From Bacteroidales bacterium UBA3388 (GTDB taxonomy: Bacteria > Bacteroidota > Bacteroidia > Bacteroidales > P3): a stretch of 17,105 bases of DNA. The position numbers and the translations under genes are program-made. The DNA lies in the NCBI GenBank assembly GCA_002358855.1, contig DEPQ01000014.1, forward strand, positions 1,390-18,494, given 5' to 3'. Positions 6,632 to 13,437 of this stretch are shown here, piece by piece. Position 1 is the first letter of the stretch, and each line of letters opens with the position of its first letter. The notes under the pieces are model-generated. The model worked only from the letters and a program-made list of their open reading frames with translations. It searched no databases and was not told the origin of the DNA.

Positions 6632-8251
6632 TTATTTGATTGCAAGATGTCGCATATCATCTTCTATTGTGGTGATTGTGCTTAGGTTGTATTCGTTTTG
6701 CAGTAGGTGAATTATGTTCGGACTTAGAAAGGCTGGTAGTGTCGGACCGAGTTTTATGTTTTTGATTCCAAGTGATAGCATTGCGAGTAGTACTATTACT
6801 GCTTTTTGTTCGTACCACGCTATGTTATAAACAATCGGCAAATCGTTAATGTTCTTTAAGCCTAATTCTTTTCTTAATTCTTCGGCAAAGACTATTAGTG
6901 AATATGTGTCATTGCATTGTCCTGCGTCAAGTACTCTTGGAAATTCTTTGTTGGCTGCAAGTGGGAGTTTGTTGTAACGGTATTTTGCACAACCTGCTGT
7001 GAGGATTATGGTGTCGGAAGGTAGGGATTTTGCAAAGTTTGTGTAGTATTCTCTTATCGGCATTCTGCCATCGCAACCTGCCATTACGACTAATTTCTTT
7101 ATTTCGCCTTTTTTGATTGCGGAAATGATTTGTGGTTTTAGTTTTGTGAGTTGATTGTGTGCAAATCCGCCTTGTAATTCGGCGTTATCTATCGGTTGTG
7201 GTGGCAGACATTGGTGTGCGTGATTGATTATGCAAGAAAAATTCTTAGTGTTGGTTTCATAATCTTTTGGAATATGCTTGCAGTCTTTTAGATAGGCTGT
7301 TCCTGTGGTGTAGATACGGTCTTTGTAAGTAGAATTGGCAAGTGGTGGTACGATACAGTTGCTTGTGAAAAGTATTGGGCCGTTGAATTTTTCAAATTCT
7401 TTGGTTTGTTGCCACCAAGCATTGCCATAGTTGCCTTTGAAGTGAGGATATTTCTTAAAGTATGGGTAATAGTGTGCTGGTAGCATTTCTCCGTGTGTGT
7501 AAATATCGATTTGTTTGTCTACGGTTTGCTCTAAAAGTTCTTTTAGGTCTTGTAAGTCGTGTCCTGTTACGAGTATGCCTGGGCGATTGCCAACATTTGT
7601 TTTTACTTCGGTGATTTCGGGGTGTCCAAAGGTGATTGTGTTGGCTTTGTCTAAGAGGTGCATTGCTTTTACGCCTAATTCTCCTACTCCTATAACCCAA
7701 TTAAAGAGTTCTTCTTTGGTTATTTGATGTTTTCGTGTTTGTGAGAGTGCGTCTTCAAGGATTGTGTAAATGGAATTGTCTTCATAGCCTAAACGTTGTG
7801 CGTGTTTTGTGTATGCGGCAACGCCTTTGAGTCCGTAAATGATGAGTTGTTTTAGGCTTCTAAGATCTTGGTCTTTTTCTGATAAGACTGAACTTTGTCC
7901 AAGTATGGGTGGCAGAAACGTTAGTTTGAGATTGTGAGTTGGGACATTATTTTGATGTGCTTTATCTTTGAGTTCTTGCTTTTTTTCTCTGATAAGTTTG
8001 ATTTTTGAAACGACTACTTCTATATCGAAGTTGGTATTGGTGATTGAAGTAAAGAGTGCATCGGTTATCATACGACTTGCTTGTAGGTCGTCTTTTTGAT
8101 ATTGACGCAATTGATGATTTAATGCTGCTAATTCTTGGCATTCAAAGATTAAATCATCTAATTCTTTTGAGAGATGCTCACATTTTCCGCATACTCCTAC
8201 TTTTGTACAGCCTGTATTCTTTGCTGTTTCTTGACATTGATAACAAAACAT
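6632..8251 (-). CDS. hcp: Hybrid-cluster protein (hydroxylamine reductase family), class I
   Basis: Hcp is a cytoplasmic Fe-S-O hybrid-cluster enzyme. It was first assayed as a hydroxylamine reductase and is now linked to NO reduction and nitrosative-stress defence in anaerobes. The 539-aa protein starts with the N-terminal cubane motif Cys3-x2-Cys6-x8-Cys15-x5-Cys21 (MFCYQCQETA...GVCGK), the [4Fe-4S] pattern of anaerobe-type Hcp. All hybrid-cluster ligands are present with the spacing of the Desulfovibrio vulgaris protein: His231, Glu255, Cys299, Cys393, Cys421, Cys446, Glu481 and Lys483. The start is fixed because Cys3 must be included. No Hcr reductase gene is adjacent, so electrons probably come from a ferredoxin or another partner. 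It is separated from the hydrogenase operon by a terminator and 176 nt, so it is likely its own transcription unit. Confidence 0.97.
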   Translation of the reverse strand: MFCYQCQETAKNTGCTKVGVCGKCEHLSKELDDLIFECQELAALNHQLRQYQKDDLQASRMITDALFTSITNTNFDIEVVVSKIKLIREKKQELKDKAHQNNVPTHNLKLTFLPPILGQSSVLSEKDQDLRSLKQLIIYGLKGVAAYTKHAQRLGYEDNSIYTILEDALSQTRKHQITKEELFNWVIGVGELGVKAMHLLDKANTITFGHPEITEVKTNVGNRPGILVTGHDLQDLKELLEQTVDKQIDIYTHGEMLPAHYYPYFKKYPHFKGNYGNAWWQQTKEFEKFNGPILFTSNCIVPPLANSTYKDRIYTTGTAYLKDCKHIPKDYETNTKNFSCIINHAHQCLPPQPIDNAELQGGFAHNQLTKLKPQIISAIKKGEIKKLVVMAGCDGRMPIREYYTNFAKSLPSDTIILTAGCAKYRYNKLPLAANKEFPRVLDAGQCNDTYSLIVFAEELRKELGLKNINDLPIVYNIAWYEQKAVIVLLAMLSLGIKNIKLGPTLPAFLSPNIIHLLQNEYNLSTITTIEDDMRHLAIK

Positions 8252-8266
8252 AATTTTAAATTTTAA

Positions 8267-8296
8267 TTGGTTAATACTGTTTTGCTATCCTAACAA
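8267..8296. promoter_or_regulatory. Imperfect inverted repeat upstream of hcp
   Basis: TTGGTTA (8267-8273) and TAACAA (8291-8296) form an imperfect dyad just upstream of the hcp start. It could be an operator for an anaerobic or nitrosative regulator of the CRP/FNR type. The arms are short and the centre is not symmetric, so this is a weak call. No clean TAnnTTTG box was found in the hcp upstream region. Confidence 0.25.
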
Positions 8297-8297
8297 T

Positions 8298-8360
8298 TTT
8301 TTTCTTTGTTTTGTTTAATTTTTTCTTTGTTTTATTATTTTTTTTCTTTGTTTTATTTTC
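8298..8360. repeat. Three 21-bp T-rich tandem repeats upstream of hcp
   Basis: There are three consecutive 21-bp units (8298-8318, 8319-8339, 8340-8360). Their first 15 bases are identical (TTTTTTCTTTGTTTT) and they diverge only in the last six. The period equals two helical turns. On the hcp coding strand they are phased A-tracts lying about 45-110 nt upstream of the start codon. A role in DNA bending or as an UP element is inferred. Confidence 0.75.
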
Positions 8361-8375
8361 AAAAAGGAAAGAAAA

Positions 8376-8403
8376 AAAGGGAGAACGCTTTGTTTCTCCC
8401 TTT
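8376..8403 (-). terminator. Terminator of the hydrogenase operon
   Basis: A perfect 10-bp stem (AAAGGGAGAA at 8376-8385 with TTCTCCCTTT at 8394-8403) has an 8-nt loop and is followed on the minus strand by a seven-base T-run (complement of 8372-8378). It begins about 25 nt after the [FeFe]-hydrogenase stop codon at 8428, a classical intrinsic terminator. Confidence 0.9.
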
Positions 8404-8427
8404 GGTATGTGTGTTTTGTGTGTTTCC

Positions 8428-9849
8428 TTATTTTGTTGTTGGAAGGATTTGGCGTGCTGCTGTTTTTGGATTGTTGATTGTGTCGCAGCCGTTTACGCAA
8501 CCGCCTGGACATGACATCACTTCTATGAAGTTTCCTGGGCATTGTCCTGCTTTTGCGTATTGTTTTAATTGACGTATTACTTGTTTGTTCAATCCGTCTA
8601 TTACAACTTCTTTGATTACGTTTGGATCTGGAGCTGTTAGTTTAACAGATTCTGTTACTCCTGAAATCATTGCAAATCCTCTTCCGTGTCCTACGATATT
8701 TGGATCAAGTGGCATTGGTTCTAATGCTTCTAAATCTATTTCAGATGCTTTGAATAATGCTTCGATTTCTTCGTATGAGATTACGTAATCAACTTCGTCA
8801 TATAGACAGCTTTCGCTTCTCTTTCCTACGCATGGTGATACCATAACGGTTTTTGCGTCTGGGTATTTTTCTCTTACGTGGCGTGCTGTGTAAACCATTG
8901 GTGAGTGTGTTGTAGAAACGTATTGTTGCATTTCTGGCAAATGTTTTCTTACAAGATTCATCCAACTTGGACAGCATGATGTTGTCATAAATGATGCTCC
9001 TTCATGAAGTCTTTCTATGAATTCTTCTCTTTCGTGTTCGGTTGTGATGTTTGCTCCTAAGGCAACTTCTACTACGTCAAAGAATCCTAATTGTTTGATG
9101 CCTGCAAGTACTTTTCCGTAGTCTGCTTTGAATTGTCCGCCTAATGATGGTGCAACCATGGCTACTACTTTTTTGCCTTCTTTTATGTCACGGAAGATGT
9201 CTATCAAGAATGTTTTTTCAAAGATTGCTCCGAATGGACATGCTACCATACATTTACCACAATAGATACATTTGTCTGGGTCTATGTGTTCTATTCCGTG
9301 TTCGTCTTTTGAGATTGCTCCTACTGGACAGCTTTCTTCGCAAGGTACTGGTTGGTAAATAATAGCGTGGAATGGACAAGCTTCCATACACATTCCACAG
9401 TTTACGCATTTGTCTGTGTCTATGTGAGCTTGTTTTTCTCCTACTGAGATTGCTCCTTTTTTACAAGCGTATGTACATGGTCTTGCTACACATGCTCTAC
9501 ATAAATTGGTAACAATGTAGTTGTTTTTAACGCATGATGAACATGCTTCGTCTACAACTGTCATCATTACTGAGGTTTTGTCTGTTCTTTCTTGTGCAAG
9601 TTTTGCGTAATGTGAAAGTGGGTCTAATTCGTCTTTTTCATCGTAAACATTAAAGCCTAATACGGCCATTGTTTTGTATTTTAAGACTGCTCTTTCTTTG
9701 TGTACACAACATCTTGTGTTTTCTTTGTCTTTTGGACGCATTTCTATTGGTAAGCGATCTATCTTTTCTACTAATTGATCTGTGATTATTAGTTTTGATA
9801 GTCTCGCTAATATTTCGCGTCTTATTTCTACTGCGTTATTTAATGCCAT
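8428..9849 (-). CDS. [FeFe]-hydrogenase, group B-like, with N-terminal ferredoxin domains
   Basis: The 473-aa protein has the H-cluster domain of [FeFe]-hydrogenases, which interconvert H2 with protons and electrons. H-cluster motifs: L1 TTSCCPSW (Cys292 as the proton-relay position, Cys293 ligand), L2 VSPCVGKRSE (Cys340), L3 EVMSCPGGCVNGCD (Cys447, Cys451). The first half is Cys-rich: residues about 105-210 carry several [4Fe-4S] motifs, including CVNCGMCMEAC (Cys148-Cys158) and CIYCGKCMVAC, plus an extra CRACVARPCTYAC stretch. It lacks the NADH-linked partner subunits of trimeric bifurcating enzymes; the preceding gene is only a small 2Fe-2S protein. The layout and L3 ending in GCD resemble the monomeric group B family (TIGR04105 type) rather than group A. 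Its physiological direction is unknown; ferredoxin is the likely partner. It is the last gene before the terminator. Confidence 0.9.
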   Translation of the reverse strand: MALNNAVEIRREILARLSKLIITDQLVEKIDRLPIEMRPKDKENTRCCVHKERAVLKYKTMAVLGFNVYDEKDELDPLSHYAKLAQERTDKTSVMMTVVDEACSSCVKNNYIVTNLCRACVARPCTYACKKGAISVGEKQAHIDTDKCVNCGMCMEACPFHAIIYQPVPCEESCPVGAISKDEHGIEHIDPDKCIYCGKCMVACPFGAIFEKTFLIDIFRDIKEGKKVVAMVAPSLGGQFKADYGKVLAGIKQLGFFDVVEVALGANITTEHEREEFIERLHEGASFMTTSCCPSWMNLVRKHLPEMQQYVSTTHSPMVYTARHVREKYPDAKTVMVSPCVGKRSESCLYDEVDYVISYEEIEALFKASEIDLEALEPMPLDPNIVGHGRGFAMISGVTESVKLTAPDPNVIKEVVIDGLNKQVIRQLKQYAKAGQCPGNFIEVMSCPGGCVNGCDTINNPKTAARQILPTTK

Positions 9850-9876
9850 TGTTTTCTAAATTTTTTAAGTGGTTTG

Positions 9877-10134
9877 TTACTTGCGTTCCATTCCTAATTG
9901 TCTGTAAATCTCGTCTAAGAGTTTTTCTTCGGTACATTCTTGAATTAAGACATCGCCTACTTTTGCGTATGGTGGTTTTGCAACGCCTTCCATATCGTGG
10001 CAACCTAAACAAGCTGAGCCAATCATTTCTACTTTGTCTTTAATGTCTTCTGGCAAATTCTTTTTCATCTTTGCCAATTCTTCACCTCCTGTTATGTAAC
10101 AGTAAGTGCCTACACAAATTCTTACGTTTAACAT
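9877..10134 (-). CDS. Small thioredoxin-fold [2Fe-2S] protein (NuoE-like)
   Basis: This 85-aa protein resembles the thioredoxin-like 2Fe-2S ferredoxin fold of NuoE/HydA-type subunits. It begins VRICVGTYCYITGG (Cys7-x4-Cys12) and has a second cysteine motif in GSACLGCHDMEG. The family normally has C-x4-C and C-x3-C. Here the second motif is Cys42-x2-Cys45 followed by His46, so either the spacing is shortened by one residue or His46 takes the fourth ligand position. It sits 27 nt upstream of the group B-like hydrogenase and 25 nt after the phosphatase gene, so it is probably an electron-transfer partner of the hydrogenase. No signal peptide or membrane segment is seen. Confidence 0.8.
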   Translation of the reverse strand: MLNVRICVGTYCYITGGEELAKMKKNLPEDIKDKVEMIGSACLGCHDMEGVAKPPYAKVGDVLIQECTEEKLLDEIYRQLGMERK

Positions 10135-10159
10135 TTTATTACAGTTTTTATTATTTTTA

Positions 10160-11362
10160 TTATATAAATTGCATTTTTACGTCTTTCATAAATTTATTCT
10201 CTAACAAAGAAGCGATATTTTTTACTACGTTTCTTCTGATTTCAAGTTCAACAGGCAGACTTGGATCTTGGTGTGCTACGTTGATTTTTGTACCTACTAA
10301 CAAGTCTATTATGTCGGCATCTAATATCATTCTTAGCATATCCCATGCTGGTCCTTGTCCTGAAAGGTCTGTTGTTGGGCCTTTTCGCAAGATTTCTACT
10401 AATGCTCCAAGTGTTATGATACCTTCGGTCATTAGGTCAATGCCTTCCATTTCTGATTTAGGAGGGAGTCCTGCTACTATATCGTCTATGTTTACAGTTA
10501 TTTCTTTTTTTAACTCTCTTGAAAGGATTTGAGAAGTTGTTCCTCCACAAACTATCTTTTTCCCTTCGTATGAGGATACTATTTCTGCTAAATATTTGTC
10601 TTTGGTTTCGGAGAATGGAGGTCCTGTGCAGATTAGGAGTTTTCTTGGTTTTCTTACGTACATTACTACGCAAGATGTGTCGTCTTTTGGTCGGAGTATG
10701 TCATTTAATTCGGCTTGTTTTACGATTTTCATTGAGAGTTCTCGTGCCGAAATGTTTGGTTGTTGTTTTAATATTTCTTCTACAAAGTCGTAAACTAAAT
10801 CTCCCCAACCAAATGGCATATCCATATTTCCTATTCCTGATTGTGTGACTCCGTCTGAGTAGAATATTAGACGATCTTCTTTTTGTAAGTTTATGTTTGA
10901 TAGTTTTAATCGTCTTTCTTCTAAGGAAGATGTGTTTGCATTTCCTCGGTGTATGATTGTGTCGCTACCGTCTATTTGTTGAACTTTGCCGTTTCGTACT
11001 AAGATTAGTGAAGGATTGTCGTATTCTACAATGTTTGCTTCTCCATTTGAGTCCACATCTACTATTGTAAAGGTGGAATAACTTATGTTTCTTACGCTAT
11101 CAACAGGCAAAGTATTCATTATGGATTGTACAGTACGGATAATCGGCTCGTGTCTTACTCTAAAATTCATTGCCATTGAGGCTGTCATTGTTGAAAGAAC
11201 GTTGGCTTTTACTCCACTGCCTAATCCGTCAGATAAAACAGCGATATTTCTGTTTTCTCCTGCACATTTGCGAAGTAAGACTGAGTCGCCACAAACAATA
11301 TTTTTGTGTTTGTTGTTTTGATAACTGCCTACTTCTATGAATAACTTTTCTCTATTCAACAT
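10160..11362 (-). CDS. SpoIIE/PP2C-family serine phosphatase, hydrogenase-associated
   Basis: Residues about 1-240 form a PP2C-type (SpoIIE) phosphatase domain. Metal-binding aspartates are visible in CGDS (Asp26), LSDGLGSG (Asp45), YSDGVTQSG (Asp170) and DDTSC (Asp227/Asp228). Such phosphatases usually dephosphorylate anti-anti-sigma or similar partner-switch proteins. Residues about 240-400 are an additional domain starting RKLLICTGPPFSETK with KKIVCGGTTSQ and GPAWDMLRMI further on, which I cannot assign. It starts 11 nt after the PAS-hydrogenase gene. SpoIIE-type phosphatases are known neighbours of sensory group C [FeFe]-hydrogenases, which supports an output role for an H2 or redox signal. 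No anti-sigma factor or STAS partner is in the window. Confidence 0.88.
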   Translation of the reverse strand: MLNREKLFIEVGSYQNNKHKNIVCGDSVLLRKCAGENRNIAVLSDGLGSGVKANVLSTMTASMAMNFRVRHEPIIRTVQSIMNTLPVDSVRNISYSTFTIVDVDSNGEANIVEYDNPSLILVRNGKVQQIDGSDTIIHRGNANTSSLEERRLKLSNINLQKEDRLIFYSDGVTQSGIGNMDMPFGWGDLVYDFVEEILKQQPNISARELSMKIVKQAELNDILRPKDDTSCVVMYVRKPRKLLICTGPPFSETKDKYLAEIVSSYEGKKIVCGGTTSQILSRELKKEITVNIDDIVAGLPPKSEMEGIDLMTEGIITLGALVEILRKGPTTDLSGQGPAWDMLRMILDADIIDLLVGTKINVAHQDPSLPVELEIRRNVVKNIASLLENKFMKDVKMQFI

Positions 11363-11373
11363 TTCTTAGATTT

Positions 11374-13155
11374 TTATAGGTCAAAGGTCAATGGTATGTC
11401 TTTTTTTTCTTTGTCTTGATGCGATTCTACTATGGAATTGAGCATTGCTTCGGTATATGAAGCGTTTTCTCCTAATAGAAAGGCAATTTTTTGAACAACT
11501 TTCATATTTTCCATAATGACATCTTGTGTTCTCTTCAAGACAATGTCTTTTCTAACTTCTGGTGCATGAAGGTTTTGCAGGATTCCACATACTAAGGAGA
11601 AGTCTTGTACTGAGAAAATTGATAGGCTGTAATAGTTATCTCCATCTCTAATGTCTTGTTCTAAAACATCTACTCCTGTGCTAAGGACTGAGGAGAAAAA
11701 TTTGTGGAATGGCACGAGTTTTGTAATGTCTGCTCCGTGTAATCCTGGATTTGCATCATATAACATCTTGACTTCTTCGCCAAGCATTGAGGCAAATTTT
11801 TCGTTTGTATCAACTATTTTTAAACTATCATTAACTATGACTATTCCTTGTGGGATTTTCTTTAATAAGATATTGGTTTTGTCTTGTGCTATCTTACGCA
11901 TATATGATACACACATGTCATTTTCTGCTCTTCCGTCAATTAAGGCTTTTGCAAATTGACGACAAGTATCGTATCCACAACCTCCACAGTTTAATTCATC
12001 TGCTTCGCTCTTTTTATTAACTCTTTTTAGGGCTTCTTGTATTTGTTGTTGTGTGTATTCTTTTTGTTCAACGGCGTTGATATAATCGTAATTTTCGGAG
12101 ATATTTAAATTCTTTAACGCCTCTTCATAATTGTGTTCTTGTTTTTGTGTATTTACATTTTTAAGAACTTGTACTCTTTTTGTTGCTGAGGAACAATTTT
12201 CGTTTGAGCAAGGTCCTTTTATACAACCACCTTCACAAGTCATTAACTCTAAGAATGTTTTACAACTTGTATCTAATTGTTTGAAGTCTGAAAGGATTTC
12301 TTTGATGTTTTGAACGCCTGAAAATGTCATATAACGTGCATCTACATTTCCTGTATTGTGATTGATTCTTGCTTCGGTGGTTGTGATGCTGTCAATCATA
12401 TTTGTGAGCATTCCTCCATCTATTGGATAAAGATTTCCTTTTGAGGCTTTGAATGGAAAAAAGACATCTTCTTCGGTTGGTTTCATAAACTCGAAATAAA
12501 TGCCCATATCATCAAACAATTCCTTGATTTCTTGGAAAGTAAGAACGAAATCTATCTTATCATGAAATTGATCTAATTCTGATTTCTTTGCTGCACAAGG
12601 TCCTACAAAGGCTACTTTTACGTTTGGATAAATACTTTTCAAGAATAGGGAGTGTGTAATCATTGGAGAAAACACTGGTACTACGTATGAAGAGTATTCT
12701 GGATAGTATTTTTTGATTAGTTGCACTGCCGAAGGACAACAAGATGATATATATACTCCATTTGGTTGTTCATCTATCCATGCTTTTGTTGCTTCTGCAA
12801 CTTTTTCTGCTCCTATTGCTGTTTCGGATACTTGCCAAAAACCTGCTTCTTTGAATGCTGCTATTACTTTATGAATATCTTCTTTTGCGTATTCACTTAG
12901 ATAACTTGGTGCTAATGAAACAATTATTTTTTCTTGTCGCATCAAGGATTGCTTCAATAAAGCTAAGTCATTTCTAACTTTTTTTGTTCCATTCGGACAA
13001 ATTAAGGTACAAGTACCACAATAAATACATAAATCAGGAACGATTGATGCCGAACCTGATTCTAACTTGATTGCTTTAACAGGACATGCTTTTACACATC
13101 TGTAACAATCTTGACAATTACTTTTTTCTGTATAAACAGGAGCAGTATTTTGCAT
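11374..13155 (-). CDS. Putative sensory (group C) [FeFe]-hydrogenase with Fe-S and PAS domains
   Basis: The 593-aa multidomain protein has, in order: two N-terminal [4Fe-4S] motifs (CQDCYRCVKAC and CIYCGTCTLIC, residues about 14-53); an H-cluster domain with L1 ISSCCPSA (Cys139 relay position, Cys140 ligand), L2 GPCAAKKSE (Cys187) and L3 MTCEGGCIKG (Cys307, Cys311); a [4Fe-4S] domain of the Cx2Cx4Cx16C type (Cys390, Cys393, Cys398, Cys415); a PAS-like domain at about 430-545; and a short helical tail. This architecture matches HydS-type putative H2 sensors. Unlike Thermotoga maritima HydS, whose relay cysteine I recall as alanine, Cys139 is kept. There is no kinase or output enzyme domain, so the signal probably passes to the SpoIIE phosphatase encoded 11 nt downstream. 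It lies 12 nt after the small ferredoxin gene. Confidence 0.9.
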   Translation of the reverse strand: MQNTAPVYTEKSNCQDCYRCVKACPVKAIKLESGSASIVPDLCIYCGTCTLICPNGTKKVRNDLALLKQSLMRQEKIIVSLAPSYLSEYAKEDIHKVIAAFKEAGFWQVSETAIGAEKVAEATKAWIDEQPNGVYISSCCPSAVQLIKKYYPEYSSYVVPVFSPMITHSLFLKSIYPNVKVAFVGPCAAKKSELDQFHDKIDFVLTFQEIKELFDDMGIYFEFMKPTEEDVFFPFKASKGNLYPIDGGMLTNMIDSITTTEARINHNTGNVDARYMTFSGVQNIKEILSDFKQLDTSCKTFLELMTCEGGCIKGPCSNENCSSATKRVQVLKNVNTQKQEHNYEEALKNLNISENYDYINAVEQKEYTQQQIQEALKRVNKKSEADELNCGGCGYDTCRQFAKALIDGRAENDMCVSYMRKIAQDKTNILLKKIPQGIVIVNDSLKIVDTNEKFASMLGEEVKMLYDANPGLHGADITKLVPFHKFFSSVLSTGVDVLEQDIRDGDNYYSLSIFSVQDFSLVCGILQNLHAPEVRKDIVLKRTQDVIMENMKVVQKIAFLLGENASYTEAMLNSIVESHQDKEKKDIPLTFDL

Positions 13156-13167
13156 AAAAACTATTTT

Positions 13168-13413
13168 TTAAAGTCCAAACTTATTGTTTAATATCTCTAA
13201 CAATTTTGTTTTGTTTACCATTGTGAACATCTCACCATCTATTATCACAACAGGACCTTGGCTACATTGTTGAGAACATAACTGCCCTTTGAAAGTAATC
13301 TTTGCTTTTAAGTCATTAACTTTAAGGTATTCTTGTATAAATTCAAGATTTTTATTGTTACCTCTCGCAAAGCAAGAACTTCCTAAACAAATTATTATTT
13401 CCTTTTTTTCCAT
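13168..13413 (-). CDS. Small thioredoxin-fold [2Fe-2S] ferredoxin
   Basis: This 81-aa protein has the NuoE-type thioredoxin-like 2Fe-2S pattern: Cys-x4-Cys in IICLGSSCFARGN near residues 9-14 and Cys-x3-Cys in GQLCSQQCSQGP near residues 46-50. The following GPVVIIDGEMFTMV strand and C-terminal helix complete the fold. It is the first gene of the hydrogenase run, 12 nt before the sensory hydrogenase, and is a likely electron donor or acceptor for it. The 24-nt gap to ettA upstream contains no recognisable promoter or terminator, so read-through from ettA cannot be excluded. Confidence 0.88.
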   Translation of the reverse strand: MEKKEIIICLGSSCFARGNNKNLEFIQEYLKVNDLKAKITFKGQLCSQQCSQGPVVIIDGEMFTMVNKTKLLEILNNKFGL

Positions 13414-13437
13414 TGTTATATTATATTTTATTATTTT

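Noticed and set aside
8306..8572. Plus-strand ORFs over the T-rich repeat (Phe-rich peptides)
   Set aside because: They arise from the tandem T-tracts and terminator and then run antisense into the hydrogenase gene; low-complexity and not a credible protein.
8428..9849. Interpretation as a trimeric electron-bifurcating (group A3) hydrogenase
   Set aside because: No NuoF-like flavin subunit is adjacent and the small 2Fe-2S partner is only 85 aa; the L3 motif and layout fit group B better.
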